Of a stretch of DNA of 64,000 bases, positions 30,641 to 42,355 are shown piece after piece. This DNA comes from Effrenium voratum. Lineage: Eukaryota; Sar; Dinophyceae; Suessiales; Symbiodiniaceae. The position numbers and the translations under genes were made by a program. The DNA lies in assembly GCA_963377175.1 (NCBI GenBank), contig CAUJNA010003290.1:427480-491479 (forward strand), in the 5' to 3' direction. Under the pieces are notes generated by a model. The model searched no databases, had not been told where the DNA came from, and was given only the letters and a program-made list of their open reading frames with translations. Positions within the stretch are counted from its first letter, which is position 1. Each line of letters opens with the position of its first letter.

Positions 30641-32534
30641 TTTGGGGGTGCCCCTTCTTTGGGGGTCGGTAAGGGAATCAACAGTTGAATACCACCATTT
30701 TGGTTCCCTAAAAGAAACATCCAAATGGGTTCTAAGATATCTGGGTTCCAGCTTGCCATCTGACACTGCTGCGTCTAAACGGAACCCAGTGACCCATGGG
30801 TCACCCAAAGACTTCCTTGGAGAAAACTCTCGTGACCCCCGAGCTCTCCATCAAGATGTCCAACGACAATTCTGAAACCACTCTTGCTGCCCAGCCGACA
30901 TCATCCGAAAGGCGAAAACGAGATCGCCGCTTGACATGAGCCAGGGTGAAAGTTGCTGGGTTCCCCAAGTGGACCCCTTGTGGGACATGTTCGATCCCCA
31001 TGCCGCTCCACAATCGACCATGGACCAAGCAGATATTTGACTGTTATAATCCAGTGATGACAGATGCCACTATAGCCGGAACCTGTGCAAACCATCATGT
31101 CAAACCTAGAGGCAACAATATCTGTTGGCTACCTATGCTAGCTAGAGAAGACCTAGGTAACCATCATGCAAAACCTAGAGATCAACAAAACCTGGTCACC
31201 GGAAGTACTGGAAGCACCGGAAGCACTGGAAGCACTGGAAGCTCAGTTCCGTGGATGGGCCAAAAGTCCAAACTTTGTTTACCACTTGGACTGTCTTCCC
31301 AAGTGACTCAAGTCCGAAACGGAACTCAGGGAGTAAAGAAGTCGGCGTGTTCTGTTCTGAGGGTACCCGTTTTTGGTTTTAAAGGGAAACCAAAAGGACA
31401 CCATTTGCGGCATTTTGGGAGTTCCATAAGAAACAGACCCAGCTGATGCTCAAAAACAACGCACACCGCCTCCAAAGAGGATCAACGGGCACTACTGGTA
31501 CAACAAGCCCAAGTATAATATGTATATTGTTTATTATTATTACTATTAATATCATTACTAATTTTACTATTATTATTATTCTTAGCATTCATTCTTATTA
31601 TTAATATCATTTGTTTAAAAAAACAAAAGCAACAAGAAAAGACCACGCCGAGAACGCCGACGCGCCGCGCGCTTGCGCGCGCGCGTGCGCGGGGCGTCAG
31701 CGTCGCCTCCCGGAAGACTTTGAGCCGCTCCGGGCAGGGCCCGCGGCTTTGCAGATTCTGCTGGCCAAGGGCCGTGTCCAGCCAGGACTCCTTGCACCGA
31801 AGGGAGGAATAGGCTGACAAGCTTGAGAATTGGAATATAACATGGATGAGTTGTTGAAAATAACGTGACATATATAACTTGGGAATTTAATTATATGGGC
31901 ATTGTTTGGGGGGTGATTGTGCGTATCTGTTTGTGTACTTTGATGGTAGGGTATTGGTAGATGATATTGCGGAATGTAATTTAAACACCACAACATGAGT
32001 TTTAATGGAAAAGGGGTTGGACTAAAATAAAACAGATGACTTATTTTAGGGTCCAACCCACCCCAACTTTATTTTTTGAACCTGCAACGGGGGTGGTTCT
32101 CCTTTTACACCCTGGAGATTACTGATGCCCTTCACTTTTTTGCCTAGCTCCAGAAAAACCGCACCTGGTTTTTGTTGTGCTTAGTAGGGGATTTTGAGAG
32201 TACTTTGGGGCTGATGATTGAATCTGGTGAGTTTTTGGGGTATTGCACCTGGTGACTTTCTAGGAGAATCTTCCTCCGGGTGCAATCCCAGGGTGCAATA
32301 GAACAGCCTAGAGGATTTGAGGAACGGCTCGAACCCAGGCCGGAGGCGTAGAGGTGGTTTGAAACCCGCCAACAGACAAACAACCAACCAAAAAGCCAAC
32401 GAATTAACCACAACAAGCAACAAAAAACCAACAAAAGACAAACAAAACAAACGAAGAAACGAAACAAACCAAACAAAGAAGCCCCAGCAACCGCTTGCTG
32501 AACAGCTCCTTCACGGTAAGTCAGCTGCCCTCCA
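30641..32534. other. Intergenic or intronic DNA with small repeats
   Basis: GGAAGCACT is repeated in tandem at about 31199-31243. A TTA/ATT-rich stretch lies at 31515-31615. A GC-rich island at 31675-31800 is open on both strands (plus strand reading EDFEPLRAGPAALQILLAKG) and may be an exon. A repeat of the TGGTTTTAAAGGGAAACC type lies near 31370. I see no complete gene. Confidence 0.4.
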
Positions 32535-32705
32535 TTTTTGCTGGTGGTTTGGCCCGGTGGTTTGGTGGTGTTGCGGAGGGGGTTTTCATCCCTCTACAAA
32601 AGACAGGCTGTCAAACTGGTGGATCCTCGGAATTGAACCAGGGGTTCAAATCCAAATCCAAGCCACCAATCTAAACCGCCAAAGGGTTGCCTGATATAAG
32701 GGTCG
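32535..32705 (+). mobile_element. tRNA-derived SINE, copy 2
   Basis: It has an A-box-like TGGTTTGGTGG at 32558-32568 and a B box GGTTCAAATCC at 32643-32653. The tail GCCTGATATAAGGGTC is shared with copy 1. The longer A-B distance reflects an internal insertion relative to the copy near 50431. Confidence 0.65.
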
Positions 32706-33161
32706 GTCTTGTTTTGGAGTTGGTACCCTTCGTTTGGTGGTTTTCCTTTCGAGGAACACTATTTGTTTGGGGTCATTAAACCCATACGGGCTTCAATAAT
32801 GAGAAGGGGGTTGAATGCGTTGAAACCAAGCATAGTCATTGTAGGAGGAAAGCATTGAGAAAACAACCTACATACGTGGCTATCAATTTTAATGGGAAAC
32901 CCTGAAAAGTGGTGGACATAATGTTCACCGAATTGTAATGTCCACCAAAGGGCCGCGAATTCGTAATTAACATTTATGCCCACATCACATTCGTCCCCAT
33001 ATAACCACCAAAGCAAAAAGGCCAGGGCGCTTGCCGGTTGCACGTCCCGAAAGTGGGTATGTGGGAAGCCCGGAATCAGACACACCTGGCTCCCTGGGAT
33101 CGACCGTCCCTTGAGTACACCTTCTCGTCAACAACGCCGGGTCCTTCAAAGAATCCCAGGC

Positions 33162-33271
33162 CACTTGGGTGTGGCTCAAAATTCAAGAGCTGGGGTTACG
33201 CGGGTTTCAGTCTTTGGTTCCATTTACCAGGGTGCCATTTTGGTTCCGGTTTTTTGAGCCACAGCCACTTG
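33162..33271. mobile_element. Family D TIR element, copy D4
   Basis: Inverted ends CACTTGGGTGTGGCTCAAAA and TTTTGAGCCACAGCCACTTG differ at one position over 20 bases. The interior is non-coding. Confidence 0.8.
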
Positions 33272-34174
33272 CTTTTATGCGCGCATCTGGGTCCGTTTCA
33301 AAAGGAACCTCCTTTTGGATTAGAAAAGGGAGACTCGCAGCTTGAGTCTAAAGCGGCTGAGGTCCTTTTGTTTTTCTTCGCGAGCTTCCGGCTAGCGACC
33401 AGAATTGTCCAACTGGATACATCCAAGACTCCAAGGAGCCGGGAGTCTTCAGCTTGGCACGCTGCACGCTCCTTAGCAAGAAATGCTTCTGGCAAAACAA
33501 CTTTGCGCTACAAACCGACTCAGTTGTTCAGCAACCCTGGAAAAAGGGAACCCTTTTTGGGGCTTGGACCATTTTTGGTGGGGCAGCCACCAAAAAAAAG
33601 AAAGAATTGGTGCCACCGAACAACAGAGACAAAGGGGTACCAAGGGACTTCTGCGCCCTCAATTCAATTTGCTCAGGTTTGGTATCCATGCTCATACATC
33701 GGGCGGCGTCCGTACCTGTAGCTTGGAGTCTTGGAGACAAGTCTCAAGGGAGAGAGCAACAGGACTTGCTGTTCAAACGTGGGGTTGACCATCACAGGCT
33801 TCCCCCGAGGCACAAACAGGACATGCGCCTCCAGCCTTTCCAGCCCAAACGCCCCAAGCCGCGCAAAACGGGTAAGTTCCTCCGATCTGTGGCTGCGCCA
33901 ATTCATTATAGAAGCCAAAACTGAAACCCACAAACCTGATAGAACTCTCTGACAGGTCGGTTTTTCTCTTGGTGCCCCACTATTCTTTTGGGGACATCCT
34001 GAGGAGACGGCTTTGGCTGAAGGCTATGCTCAAAGATATCCAGCGGACCATTCTGACCTGAGCTGCAGGCAGACAGGTTAACACGCAACTGGCAATGGCA
34101 TCCCTGCAGTGGCCAGTAGTGAGCCAACCTGAAGCAGGGATCAATGGAGTTCCTCTGTAAAAGTTGCTATAGAT

Positions 34175-34268
34175 GGGTCTTTTCTTTTTTGAGGGTACTC
34201 CTTTTTGTAGTCTTAAAGGAACACCCAAAGGACAACCACTTTGCGGGTCCCAGAAAGGACACACCCAC
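34175..34268. mobile_element. Family E TIR-like element
   Basis: It starts GGGTCTTTTCTTTTTTGAGG and ends CAGAAAGGACACACCC, imperfect inverted ends. The interior is like the AAAGGGAAACCAAAAGGACACC repeats at about 19499-19562, 27637-27722, 31345-31400, 45380-45470 and 54130-54250, which I count as diverged family members. Confidence 0.45.
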
Positions 34269-35453
34269 AGGGGGTCCCTAGTTTCATTTGCCACTTCCTA
34301 GGCCCAAAAGAGATTTTGAGGCGCTCCTGTCATGGCTCTCAGCGCGCCACGCGGGGTCCTGGGTGTTCTTTGGGTCCGCGCGGATAGGTCAGGGAGCATA
34401 GCAGTTTCTTTGACTGCTGCACCCCTAGATCATCCTAGATCCTGACGGCTAGGTGCTGCTTGGCAAAGGCTTGAAGCTCTTGTCTTGCATATGTTGCGTA
34501 CAAACACAAAACGTCAAATGTCATACTGTGGTTGCTCTTCTGAACTCCCTGGCCAAACAATGCAGTGGAGCTTCGAACTTCTTGTTCCTGCGCAACAAAC
34601 ATATCGAGTACGTGGTTGCGCTTGACTGATGCAGTTCTTGTTCCATCCTCGTATCCTACGTCAAAACTTCTACCTTTCTGCGGCTTGGACTACCTGCAGC
34701 CTGGCGAGCAACGGCTCCGGACTCAGTCCCTGCACAGGTCAATTCCGTCGGGCCAATGGGAAGATGCAAAACGCCCACAAGTTGAGCTCAGATCAGAAGT
34801 ACTTGCCTTTTGGTAAATCGGCAAGAAAACTCTGCTAGTTGCACTCGACAAAAGTTGACAACAAAACAAGCAACGGGAAACCCCAACAAGAACAGCAAAG
34901 ATGCGTGCTAGCCGGTTGTGTCCAGCTCGCAAGCATGACGTTCGCGGGCACAGGCCCTTACCCTTCCACCTGGCGTGGAACTCAACAGGTCCAGTATTCA
35001 AGGAACCTTCTTGGCTCCATCTGAGAAGGTGCACAGACCGCCATGCTTGACACATCCCGCCGAAGGACCCGCAAGGAAACTGACCTGAAGCAAGCGGGTG
35101 GCCAGAACGGCCAAATGTATAAACACCTTTGAAGGGAGATATGGATGTTTCCTTCTTGGACGAGGGGCCTCTTTTTTGGTGGTTTTTCAAGGGAAACCAG
35201 CAGGAAAGCCGAAGCCAGTTTGCAGGGTAACTACAAGACCAGCACCGTTTTTCAGGATCCTGTTTAAAGAGGGAAAGAAAGAAAGAAAGACAGAAAGACA
35301 GAAATAAAGAAAGACCCATTCAATCATGCACATGATAATTGATAAACCTGAAAGAAAAGCCAAAGAACAGGCAGATGTGATTCACGCGTGGGGTCAGCCA
35401 AGTGCACGTTGACATGAGAAAACTGCTCCATGGCCGAGCGGGCAAAGAAAGCC

Positions 35454-35569
35454 GACACGGGTATAGGACAAAATTAAACCACCAGGATATGGACCGCAAA
35501 TGTTCGTCCATGTCTCCACCCAGGGCAACCCATTTTGGGGTTAGCCTATTTTTGACCCACAGCCACATG
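35454..35569. mobile_element. Family D element, copy D5, diverged
   Basis: The right end TTTTTGACCCACAGCCACATG and the inner GGCAACCCATTTTGGGG match copy D8. The left end is eroded. Confidence 0.5.
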
Positions 35570-36054
35570 ACACCCACAACGCCCCCGTCGGCTCGTTGCC
35601 ATGGAGCCAAGCACCAAGCCCCGCCGCCTTGGAATCGCCATTCGCAGTCTCCACCTAGCTCGAGCGGCTTGGCGGTCCCCGTCTGCATGGACGTCTATAT
35701 GCTGATATGACACATACGTGTATATTCCAGCCTCTCAAGAGATATATATATATATATATGCTCACACCCACCCTCCCCCCCCTCATGAACTACATTTGGG
35801 GCATGTATGTCTGATTCAACCAGGTCTGAAGGATCATCTGCTCATTTGCTATCTGCATGTGCTCATCTGTGTCTGCACCCACCAAGTACCAACATGTCAA
35901 AGAAGCATATAGGCATCTGCCTCTGTGCATGAAATCCTATTTGGAAAGAACTTCCTGACATACAAATTCCATTTGCATAGCAATTGACTTTGATTAACGT
36001 CCTATTTTGAAAGAAAGTTCCTACTTTAATTCAACTAAGACAGACATTCAACTG

Positions 36055-36183
36055 CAGGGTTGTGGGAAATGACCACTTCTGTGATACAACAAAAAGGGCT
36101 TCCCAAGACTAACACCCCATATACAGGGGGGGATTCCCTTGTATCACAGAAGTGGGCATAAACCCCTTGATTCCACAACCCTG
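36055..36183. mobile_element. hAT-like MITE with 8-bp target duplication
   Basis: The termini CAGGGTTGTGG and CCACAACCCTG are perfect inverted repeats. The octamer TTCAACTG flanks both sides (36047-36054 and 36184-36191) as an exact target-site duplication. A second inner inverted pair, CCACTTCTGTGATACAA, lies at 36073 and 36139. An 8-bp duplication and CAGGG-type ends are typical of the hAT superfamily. With 129 bases and no coding capacity it is non-autonomous. Related inner sequences occur at 39209 and 59260. Confidence 0.85.
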
Positions 36184-36484
36184 TTCAACTGCGATTATGT
36201 CCTTGCTTAATTCTATCACACAAATATTCAACCAAGGTTCTTTGGGCCCAGAAAATATTTCACACATTCACTTGCTATGTATTCATGGAAAGGACGGTTT
36301 ATTTAAGTTCCAGCTGAAGATGGAAGTCTACTGGGCTCTTTCCCTATTGAACTCTCAGTCGCATTCTACTATTCACAGCATGTGAAAGGCATCGCCCTTG
36401 ACATTATCATGCACAATTCAAACTCTAACATAACTATTTCCTAATCAAACTATTGTGAAATTCTGATCAAAACATCGATTTAAA

Positions 36485-37100
36485 TCCAATTTGGCAAGCT
36501 GGCCTTGAAGGGAGCTATAAAAAGGGAGCTTTAACAGGAGTTGCGCAAGGAGCCCCAAGAAGAAGCTTTTCAAGGAGCATAAAGAGCCCCATAAGGAGCG
36601 GTAAAGGGAGCTTAATAGGGAGCCGTTTAAGCAGCTTTCGAGGAGCCTGTAAGGAGCTTTAAGCCTTGAAAGGCGCTTTTCAAGCATCTTTACAAGGTAC
36701 AAGGAGCCTTTTGGGAGCCTGACCAGGAGCCTCAAAAAGAGCTTTAACGAGAATTGTGCAAGGAGCGTTGCGCAAAGCTTTATAAAGAGCTTTATGAGGA
36801 GCTTTAGAAGCAGCTTAACAAGTGAGCTTCAAACGGAGCTTTGCAAGCAGCTCTACAAGGAATTGCGAGCCTTATATGAAGCCTTCAAAAGAGCTTTATG
36901 AGCAGCTTCAAAAGGAGTCGTACAAGCAGCTTTACAAGGAGCCGTCTGAGGAGTTTCATAAGGAGCCTAATGAGGACTTGCCCTGTTGCTAGGTCCTCCA
37001 GTTGGGGGAACTAGTCTAGCATCAAATGAACCCCCGCGAAAAGCAGGCCTTCATTAGGTGCCTTCATTAGGAGCCTTAAAAGGAGCCTTATGAGGACTTA
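36485..37100. repeat. Degenerate AGGAGCTTT repeat region
   Basis: More than 30 copies of (A)AGGAGC(T/C)TT-like units with irregular spacing fill about 600 bases. The array is strongly strand-asymmetric: purine-rich GGAGC on plus and GCTCC on minus. A Leu/Ser-rich frame on the minus strand is a by-product. Confidence 0.8.
36989..37014 (-). mobile_element. Family A deletion derivative
   Basis: TAGGTCCTCCAG is followed directly by TTGGGGGAACTAG, that is both family A ends without the interior. It lies inside the AGGAGCTTT repeat region. Confidence 0.55.
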
Positions 37101-37663
37101 CCCGATTGGCAAAAGCCTTCTGACAGTGCGACCGAACGAACTGCGAATAGTGAGCGGTCCTGGCCCTGAGCGCGCTGCTGAGTCAGCATCGCTGAAGTCT
37201 ACAAAGGCCTTCCTCTTGAAGCAAGCTGACCAATAGCCCCAAAAAAGCAGAAAACAAAAACGAAAACAAGAAAAAAACAACTCGAGGAAACATCAAAAAC
37301 CTAACAAACCAGAAAAACAACGAGACTGGCTGGTCTTATAGTGGTCACCTTTATCCAGCCGTTCCCACAAAACGATCACAGAAGTGAAATCCCACTGGAT
37401 ACCCTCCCGTCCGTATTCACTGCAGAAACTCGCGACAAAACCGGTTTCTCAGACTGGCCTTCCGGGCATCCCCAGGTACGGAGGTGCGTCTCAAAATAGG
37501 GAACCCTCTTTTGGAAAAAGGAAACCGAAAGGAAACCACCTACCTGGAGAGGTCCCCAATTTTGAGAATATATATATATATACACACTTGTCTTTTTGCA
37601 GGTACCCTCGGGTTGCTTTTGGAAAACAGTGAAATCAAATCATGCATGCGTTTCTTCTTTTGC

Positions 37664-37777
37664 TAGGTCCTCCAAGAGAGAGGTTAAAATAAGGGTACCC
37701 TTTTCTGTAGTCAATTTTAGTAGGGGAACCCCTCCCATCCAAAAAGGGGAGAGAAGGGCACCTAGCTGAAGGACCTA
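37664..37777 (-). mobile_element. Family A TIR element, copy A3
   Basis: It starts TAGGTCCTCCAAGAG and ends GAAGGACCTA. The core CAATTTTAGTAGGGGAACCC is conserved. A repeat with GGTGCGAGCACTAAAAAGAG follows at 37810-37880; its inverse occurs at 55005-55060. Confidence 0.8.
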
Positions 37778-38021
37778 GTTCTTTTTTGTTCCTGCTTTTT
37801 TTTTTTCTGGGTGGTGCGAGCACTAAAAAGAGCACCACATGTTGGGGATATCACCTGAGCTCTTTTTTTTCTGGGGGGGGTCCAGTTTGAGACCAAGCAC
37901 CGCACCCTCGGATCCGCGCCTTCGCCACCTTCGATTTCCTGGACTCGGGGATGTCCGCCTGGCGAGAAAGTCTGTTCCGGTGGCGCAGGGCCTGGAACCA
38001 AAGCGCGGACCTTTGAGACCT

Positions 38022-38352
38022 CGACTAAACGTTGCGATATTTGAGCGGAAAGTACTCTACTACTAGGTCCTCCAGTAGAGAGGTTAGAAACTCGGTTGCT
38101 TTCTGCGAAGCCCTGCTAAAAGTGAATAACTTTTAGTGGTTTAATTTGGAAAACAAATTTATCCAAGCAAAATGCACCAAAGTTAAACGCTGCGACGAAA
38201 CGCTGCGATATTTTAGCGGAAAAACGGCAAGTACTCTACTGCTAGGTCCTCCAGTAGAGAGGTTGGAATAAGGGTACCCTTTTTCTGTAGTTTATTCTAG
38301 TAGGGGAACCCTCCCCCAAAAAAGGGGTAAAAGGGCACTACCGGGGGACCTG
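38022..38352 (-). mobile_element. Duplicated site with family A copies A4 and A5
   Basis: About 40 bases (with TGCGATATTT and AGTACTCTACT) plus the first 25 bases of family A occur twice, at about 38022-38089 and 38195-38266. In the first the element stops after GGTTAGAA (A4). In the second it is complete to GGGGGACCTG at 38352 (A5). A local duplication followed by loss, or template switching, would explain this. Confidence 0.7.
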
Positions 38353-38854
38353 GACTACTATTGCTTTTCATCATTTTTCGTGCACCAACTCAAACTATCT
38401 ACATACTGAAAGTAATACACATCCAAAGACATACCCTCCTGTCCACTGCTGTGGACAAAAGCACAAGATGGTCCCTTTAAAAGGACAATGGGTCTTTCAG
38501 GAGAACGTGTCAGGCTCCATGTTTGTGGATGGGAGGGTACTACAAGGCAAAGCGGTTGGATCCTCGACTAAACCGGAAACAAAATAGGGAAGAAAGTTCA
38601 AATGGAGTCTGAGGGAGTATCCTGACATGGGAAGCGTCCGCTTGGCCATTTGAGATCTCCGATTTTGGCGCATTCCCAAACGGGTGACATATGGGAAGAC
38701 CCTTTTGGAGACATACTATTGGCAATATCTCAATCAAAACATTGCACCCCCCAAAGAAAAAGACAACAAGTCCAGGTGATCTCCCCAGCAAGTCCGCGGA
38801 ACCCCTGGAACCCTCCTTTTGAACCCTCCCCTTTGTTGCTGCCCCAAACCACCC

Positions 38855-38955
38855 CAGAGTCGCCGATCTCTGGGCCTATCGACCCCATAGCCAGCCTCAG
38901 CAGCGGCCCGCCGCACCTCCAAAAGCGCAGGTCGGAACTGAGTCTCCAAGACTGT
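38855..38955 (-). CDS. Exon-like island (METQ-type, ALLEVRRAAAEAG)
   Basis: A good acceptor, CTAATTTGTCCACAG, precedes a minus-strand frame reading LETQFRPALLEVRRAAAEAG and then YGVDRPRDRRLWG. GGAG/GTGCGG and TGGG/GTGGTT are possible donors. The helix-prone sequence is not recognised. Confidence 0.45.
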
Positions 38956-38978
38956 GGACAAATTAGGGGTTACACTCC

Positions 38979-39088
38979 CATGTGGCTGCGGGTCAAAACC
39001 CTGTACCCCTGGTGAACGTCAAAATAGGTGACAAATGGATGTTCATCCCCAAAATGGAGCCGTAGGTTATGCAACCCATGGCCATGTG
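38979..39088. mobile_element. Family D TIR element, copy D6
   Basis: The left end CATGTGGCTGCGGGTCAAAA and the right end AACCCATGGCCATGTG are imperfect inverted repeats. A further repeat related to the inner part of the hAT-like MITE follows at 39209-39280. Confidence 0.55.
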
Positions 39089-40094
39089 TTTAATGATCAT
39101 GAAGACTCTGCCTGGCATCCGAACCATCAAGACGAACGTCGGGACATCTCTGACCGTGCCGTGCTGATCCAGGTTTGGTTCCTTTTCAGCGCTGCGGGAA
39201 ATGCAATCCACTTCTGCGATACAACAAAAAGGAGCTCCCAAAGACAAACCCCCCGTATGAAGAGGGGATTCCCTATCACAGTGGGACGTGCTTCGAGCCA
39301 CGCCCAAAGCCGGAAGTACAAGCTCAAGACTGGGTGTCCCCAAAATCAACATTTTGGAGCCCCGACTTTGAACCAACCTGAAGAAACAAGGCAGAGCTGG
39401 GTCATCCAAGGCTTCTTGGTCTCAAGAGTCTAAAGCAAACAGTAGCCAAAGTCTGGCACAAAGGCGTCAGCCCCAAACAACCCACTGGACAGCCCCAGGA
39501 GGCGTTGTGACGCGCTTCTTTTTCACTCTACCATGTTTTGAGACTGAGACATAACAATCCAGTTGACTTGTGGCTTCCAGCTGCTTTTTGATAAAGGGCA
39601 TTGGAGCAATCCTGCCCAAACACACAAACACTCAACAAGGGAGCACCATGAAGTAGGTGGACCTTCCAGAGGCTCGCATTCTGCTGGTCGTTTTAACTCT
39701 TTGCAGCTGGACAAGGCACCCAGAACTCGGTCACAAAACATCATGAAGCACTTTGGTGGCTGTTGATCCCTTGCTATTAAAGTTTAACTTTTAGTGGGAG
39801 ATAAACCCCTCAAAAACTGCAAAAGTCGAAAGGATGACTTGGAACCACCAAGTGGTCGAATTAGACTCTACACTGTGCGCGAAACCCTCCTTTCGCTCTG
39901 GACACCCCAAGAAATTCCTACCTTCATTACCCAAAATCAAGGGGTTATGACCCCTTTTTCTAGGGGTCATGGAGACTCTAGGCACCGAAAGGGGCCCAGC
40001 GCACCAAGTTGCTCCTCAATTCTCAATCCACGTTGGTTGCCACTGCTCCATTTCCGCCGAGTCCAACCTTGAGTCCAAAAAAAAGAAAAAGATC

Positions 40095-40240
40095 CCCGCC
40101 CAAACCGCTGGAAGCCCAAAAGATCCCAGGCAACGGCCGGCCGGCCACCGCGGGCAAACGGCGCCTCGCCCGGCGTCATCTCGGGAGGAGCTGCCGCCAT
40201 CTTCTTGGCCTTGGCCTCGCAACCCGAGAGCCGACAGGAT
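40095..40240 (-). CDS. Exon-like island next to B4
   Basis: The minus strand reads SGCEAKAKKMAAAPPEMTPG and then EAPFARGGRPAVAWDLLGF, a protein-like mix of charged and hydrophobic residues. Element B4 (40289-40421) lies within 50 bases upstream on this strand. The splice edges are not clear. Confidence 0.35.
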
Positions 40241-40288
40241 GCGCCAGGCACAGGCAACGGATGAACTGGGATGAACCACCTATGGTGC

Positions 40289-40421
40289 GCCCTGCTCCAA
40301 ATACCCGGCCCTTTTTCAGGGTATCATGTCGACCCTCTACTAAAAAAGGAGGGATTTACCATGGAAAAACATGTTTTCCCAGAAATACCCGGAAAAAGCC
40401 GGTATTTTGAGTAGTAGGGGG
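40289..40421. mobile_element. Family B TIR element, copy B4
   Basis: It begins GCCCTGCTCCAAATACCCGG and ends GGTATTTTGAGTAGTAGGGG. The core GGTATCATGTCGACCCTCTAC is in the B2 orientation. Confidence 0.8.
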
Positions 40422-41238
40422 TGGGTGAATTACAAAGCACCAACTGAATGAAGGGAACACACTTGACAATGAGTGAGGGCACGCACACCCGGTGTGGTTG
40501 CTGTATGTTTGTCTCGGGTGACCATCAGAGTAACACAAGGCGCATATCGATTGCCCACCACGACTGTCTCATTGGCACACAGCCCCAGCAGAGGCCTTAA
40601 TCTTTCCCAGCGCGCATTCCCTTACATCCCCTTCCCTGTATTTCGATGGTGCAAAGGGGTGGGGTGGGGGCCAGTGCAAAGTCTCCAGATCCCAGAAATC
40701 TATACCACGAAAAAGGAACTGGAACAATCAACTCAAAACCTGTGGCAGGGAATGACAGGCAACCTCTGACGGCCTACGTAGCTTTGCGGGGAAAAAAATA
40801 AAGAGTAGACATGAACATGTATGCCTTGCTTTCATGGCCTCCAAACGGTTAGCCTAACTCAAAACACTTAAACAGTCTACATGTTTTCTTAGTTCACGTG
40901 TTTCAGCAGGGACCTTGCTTTCAACTATGTGAAATGCACTTATCCGAAGTGGCGAGTGTTGCATGTTTGCATAAACCATGTCCACAAGGATTCAAACCTG
41001 CCTTTTGGAAAACCCGTGTGCCCTCGAGCCAAATGGTCACAAATCTGTCAGACACCCATTGCCATTGTCCCACATATGGCAAATCCTCAACACGACTGTC
41101 AAGGCCTTGTTTGAAAGCTTGGAACCCATTCTTGCTGTCGCAAAGCAAGAATTGTGCAAGATCCTGTATGATCCTGTAGAAACAGTTTAAGGCTCAATGG
41201 CTCAAGTTCACGTTTCAGCTAAGATTTCTTTGCCAAAC

Positions 41239-41333
41239 TAGGTCCTCCAGTAGCTAGGTTAGAATAAGGGGGTCTGTGTTAGTAGGGGAACCCTCCCCCA
41301 AAAAAGGGGTTAAGAAGGGCACTGGGGGACCTA
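41239..41333 (-). mobile_element. Family A TIR element, copy A6
   Basis: It is 95 bases long with ends TAGGTCCTCCAG and GGGGGACCTA. The flanks GCCAAAC and GCAAAAC may be an imperfect 7-base target duplication. Confidence 0.8.
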
Positions 41334-41451
41334 GCAAAACATCAGCAGTTCTCCCAGAAGAGCTCCGTGGGTCTGGCTCCCCTCCTCTCAGCCGCGCCGC
41401 TCAGCCGCGCCCAGTTTCAGTTTCACCCACAGCCCCTCCGCGCCCCACCTC

Positions 41452-41562
41452 CAGGAATGCCCGGTGCGCCGGCGAATCTTGGAAGAAGGCCAAGAAGGTC
41501 AGCGTCTTGTCCAGGTGATGCTCCAACTGCACGCCTTGCGATCCCCATCTCGACGGCTTAGC
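41452..41562 (-). CDS. Exon-like island with good splice signals
   Basis: On the minus strand CCACCTGTCACAG is a plausible acceptor, and GCATTCCTGGAG/GTGGGG a plausible donor. Between them the frame reads AKPSRWGSQGVQLEHHLDKT and then LTFLAFFQDSPAHRAFLE. It is the best-delimited island, about 110 bases. I do not recognise a domain. Confidence 0.5.
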
Positions 41563-42169
41563 TGTGACAGGTGGCAGGAGGTCCAATTCCGAACAACCCG
41601 AACGAGTCTTTTCAACCCCGGACTCCCTGATCAACCCCTTCAACCCGATGTGAAGCCTGCCGAAAAGGCTTGCTTCAGATCACCCCCACGAGTCAGTCAC
41701 CCCATTGAAGGGTCGGACTACGTGCGTAAAGGCCTTGTTGTTCTCTTTGCGGCTGCAAAACATGGGGAGGCGGGGGGGGGGAGGCGGAGGGCGGGGGTGG
41801 GAGGCTTAAGGATTCTTCTTAAGTTCGCCACCAGTCGAGCGGAAGTCGTCGTGCCTTGGTAAGACCAAACTTCCGGGACTGATTCTTTGGACGTTAAAGG
41901 AAGACCACAATGCCAACAACTCCAACAGGGATGTGGGATGCTGAATGGATGTGTCTCTTTTTAGATAACCTCTCCTTTTGATGGGTCTGCAAGGGCAAAC
42001 CAACCGGAAAATCTTCGGGGGCCAACCTCGAAAAAAGACTGTGCCTTGGATGCTGTTGACCCCTCTGCAAAAAGTTCAACCTGTTTTTGTGGGCTTAATG
42101 GAAAACCCCGTGATTTCCGAAGAAGTTAAAGTCTAAAAATCCAAGCCAATAGCAATCAAGGTGCGTCCT

Positions 42170-42250
42170 CCGAACTTGCTCCCGCCTTCCAGAGTCCTCA
42201 GGGCAGCCGAGAAGTTCTTGAAGCCCCACCTCGGTCCGAAAGCAGCTGGC
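42170..42250 (-). CDS. Exon-like island (FSAALRTLEGGSKFGG)
   Basis: A GC-rich island reads RWGFKNFSAALRTLEGGSKF on the minus strand and looks like part of a globular domain. Element A7 lies about 45 bases upstream on the same strand. Exon edges are uncertain. Confidence 0.35.
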
Positions 42251-42292
42251 CCTCGAAAGGGGGGAAAAGGGAACCGATGTGGGGTATCTGGC

Positions 42293-42355
42293 TAGGTCCT
42301 CCAGTAGAGAGGTTAGAATAAGGGTGCCCTTTTCTCTGTAGTCTATTTTAGTAGA
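42293..42355 (-). mobile_element. Family A element, copy A7, truncated
   Basis: It has the TAGGTCCTCCAGTAGAGAGG end and the interior up to CTATTTTAGTAG. The GGGGGACCTA end is missing, cut by the 42362 repeat copy. Confidence 0.75.

Noticed and set aside
28018..30808. Two minus-strand frames of 913 and 926 codons rich in His, Thr, Ile and Ser
   Set aside because: They run through the 32-bp satellite. The unit lacks stops on that strand in every frame, so the length carries no evidence of coding.
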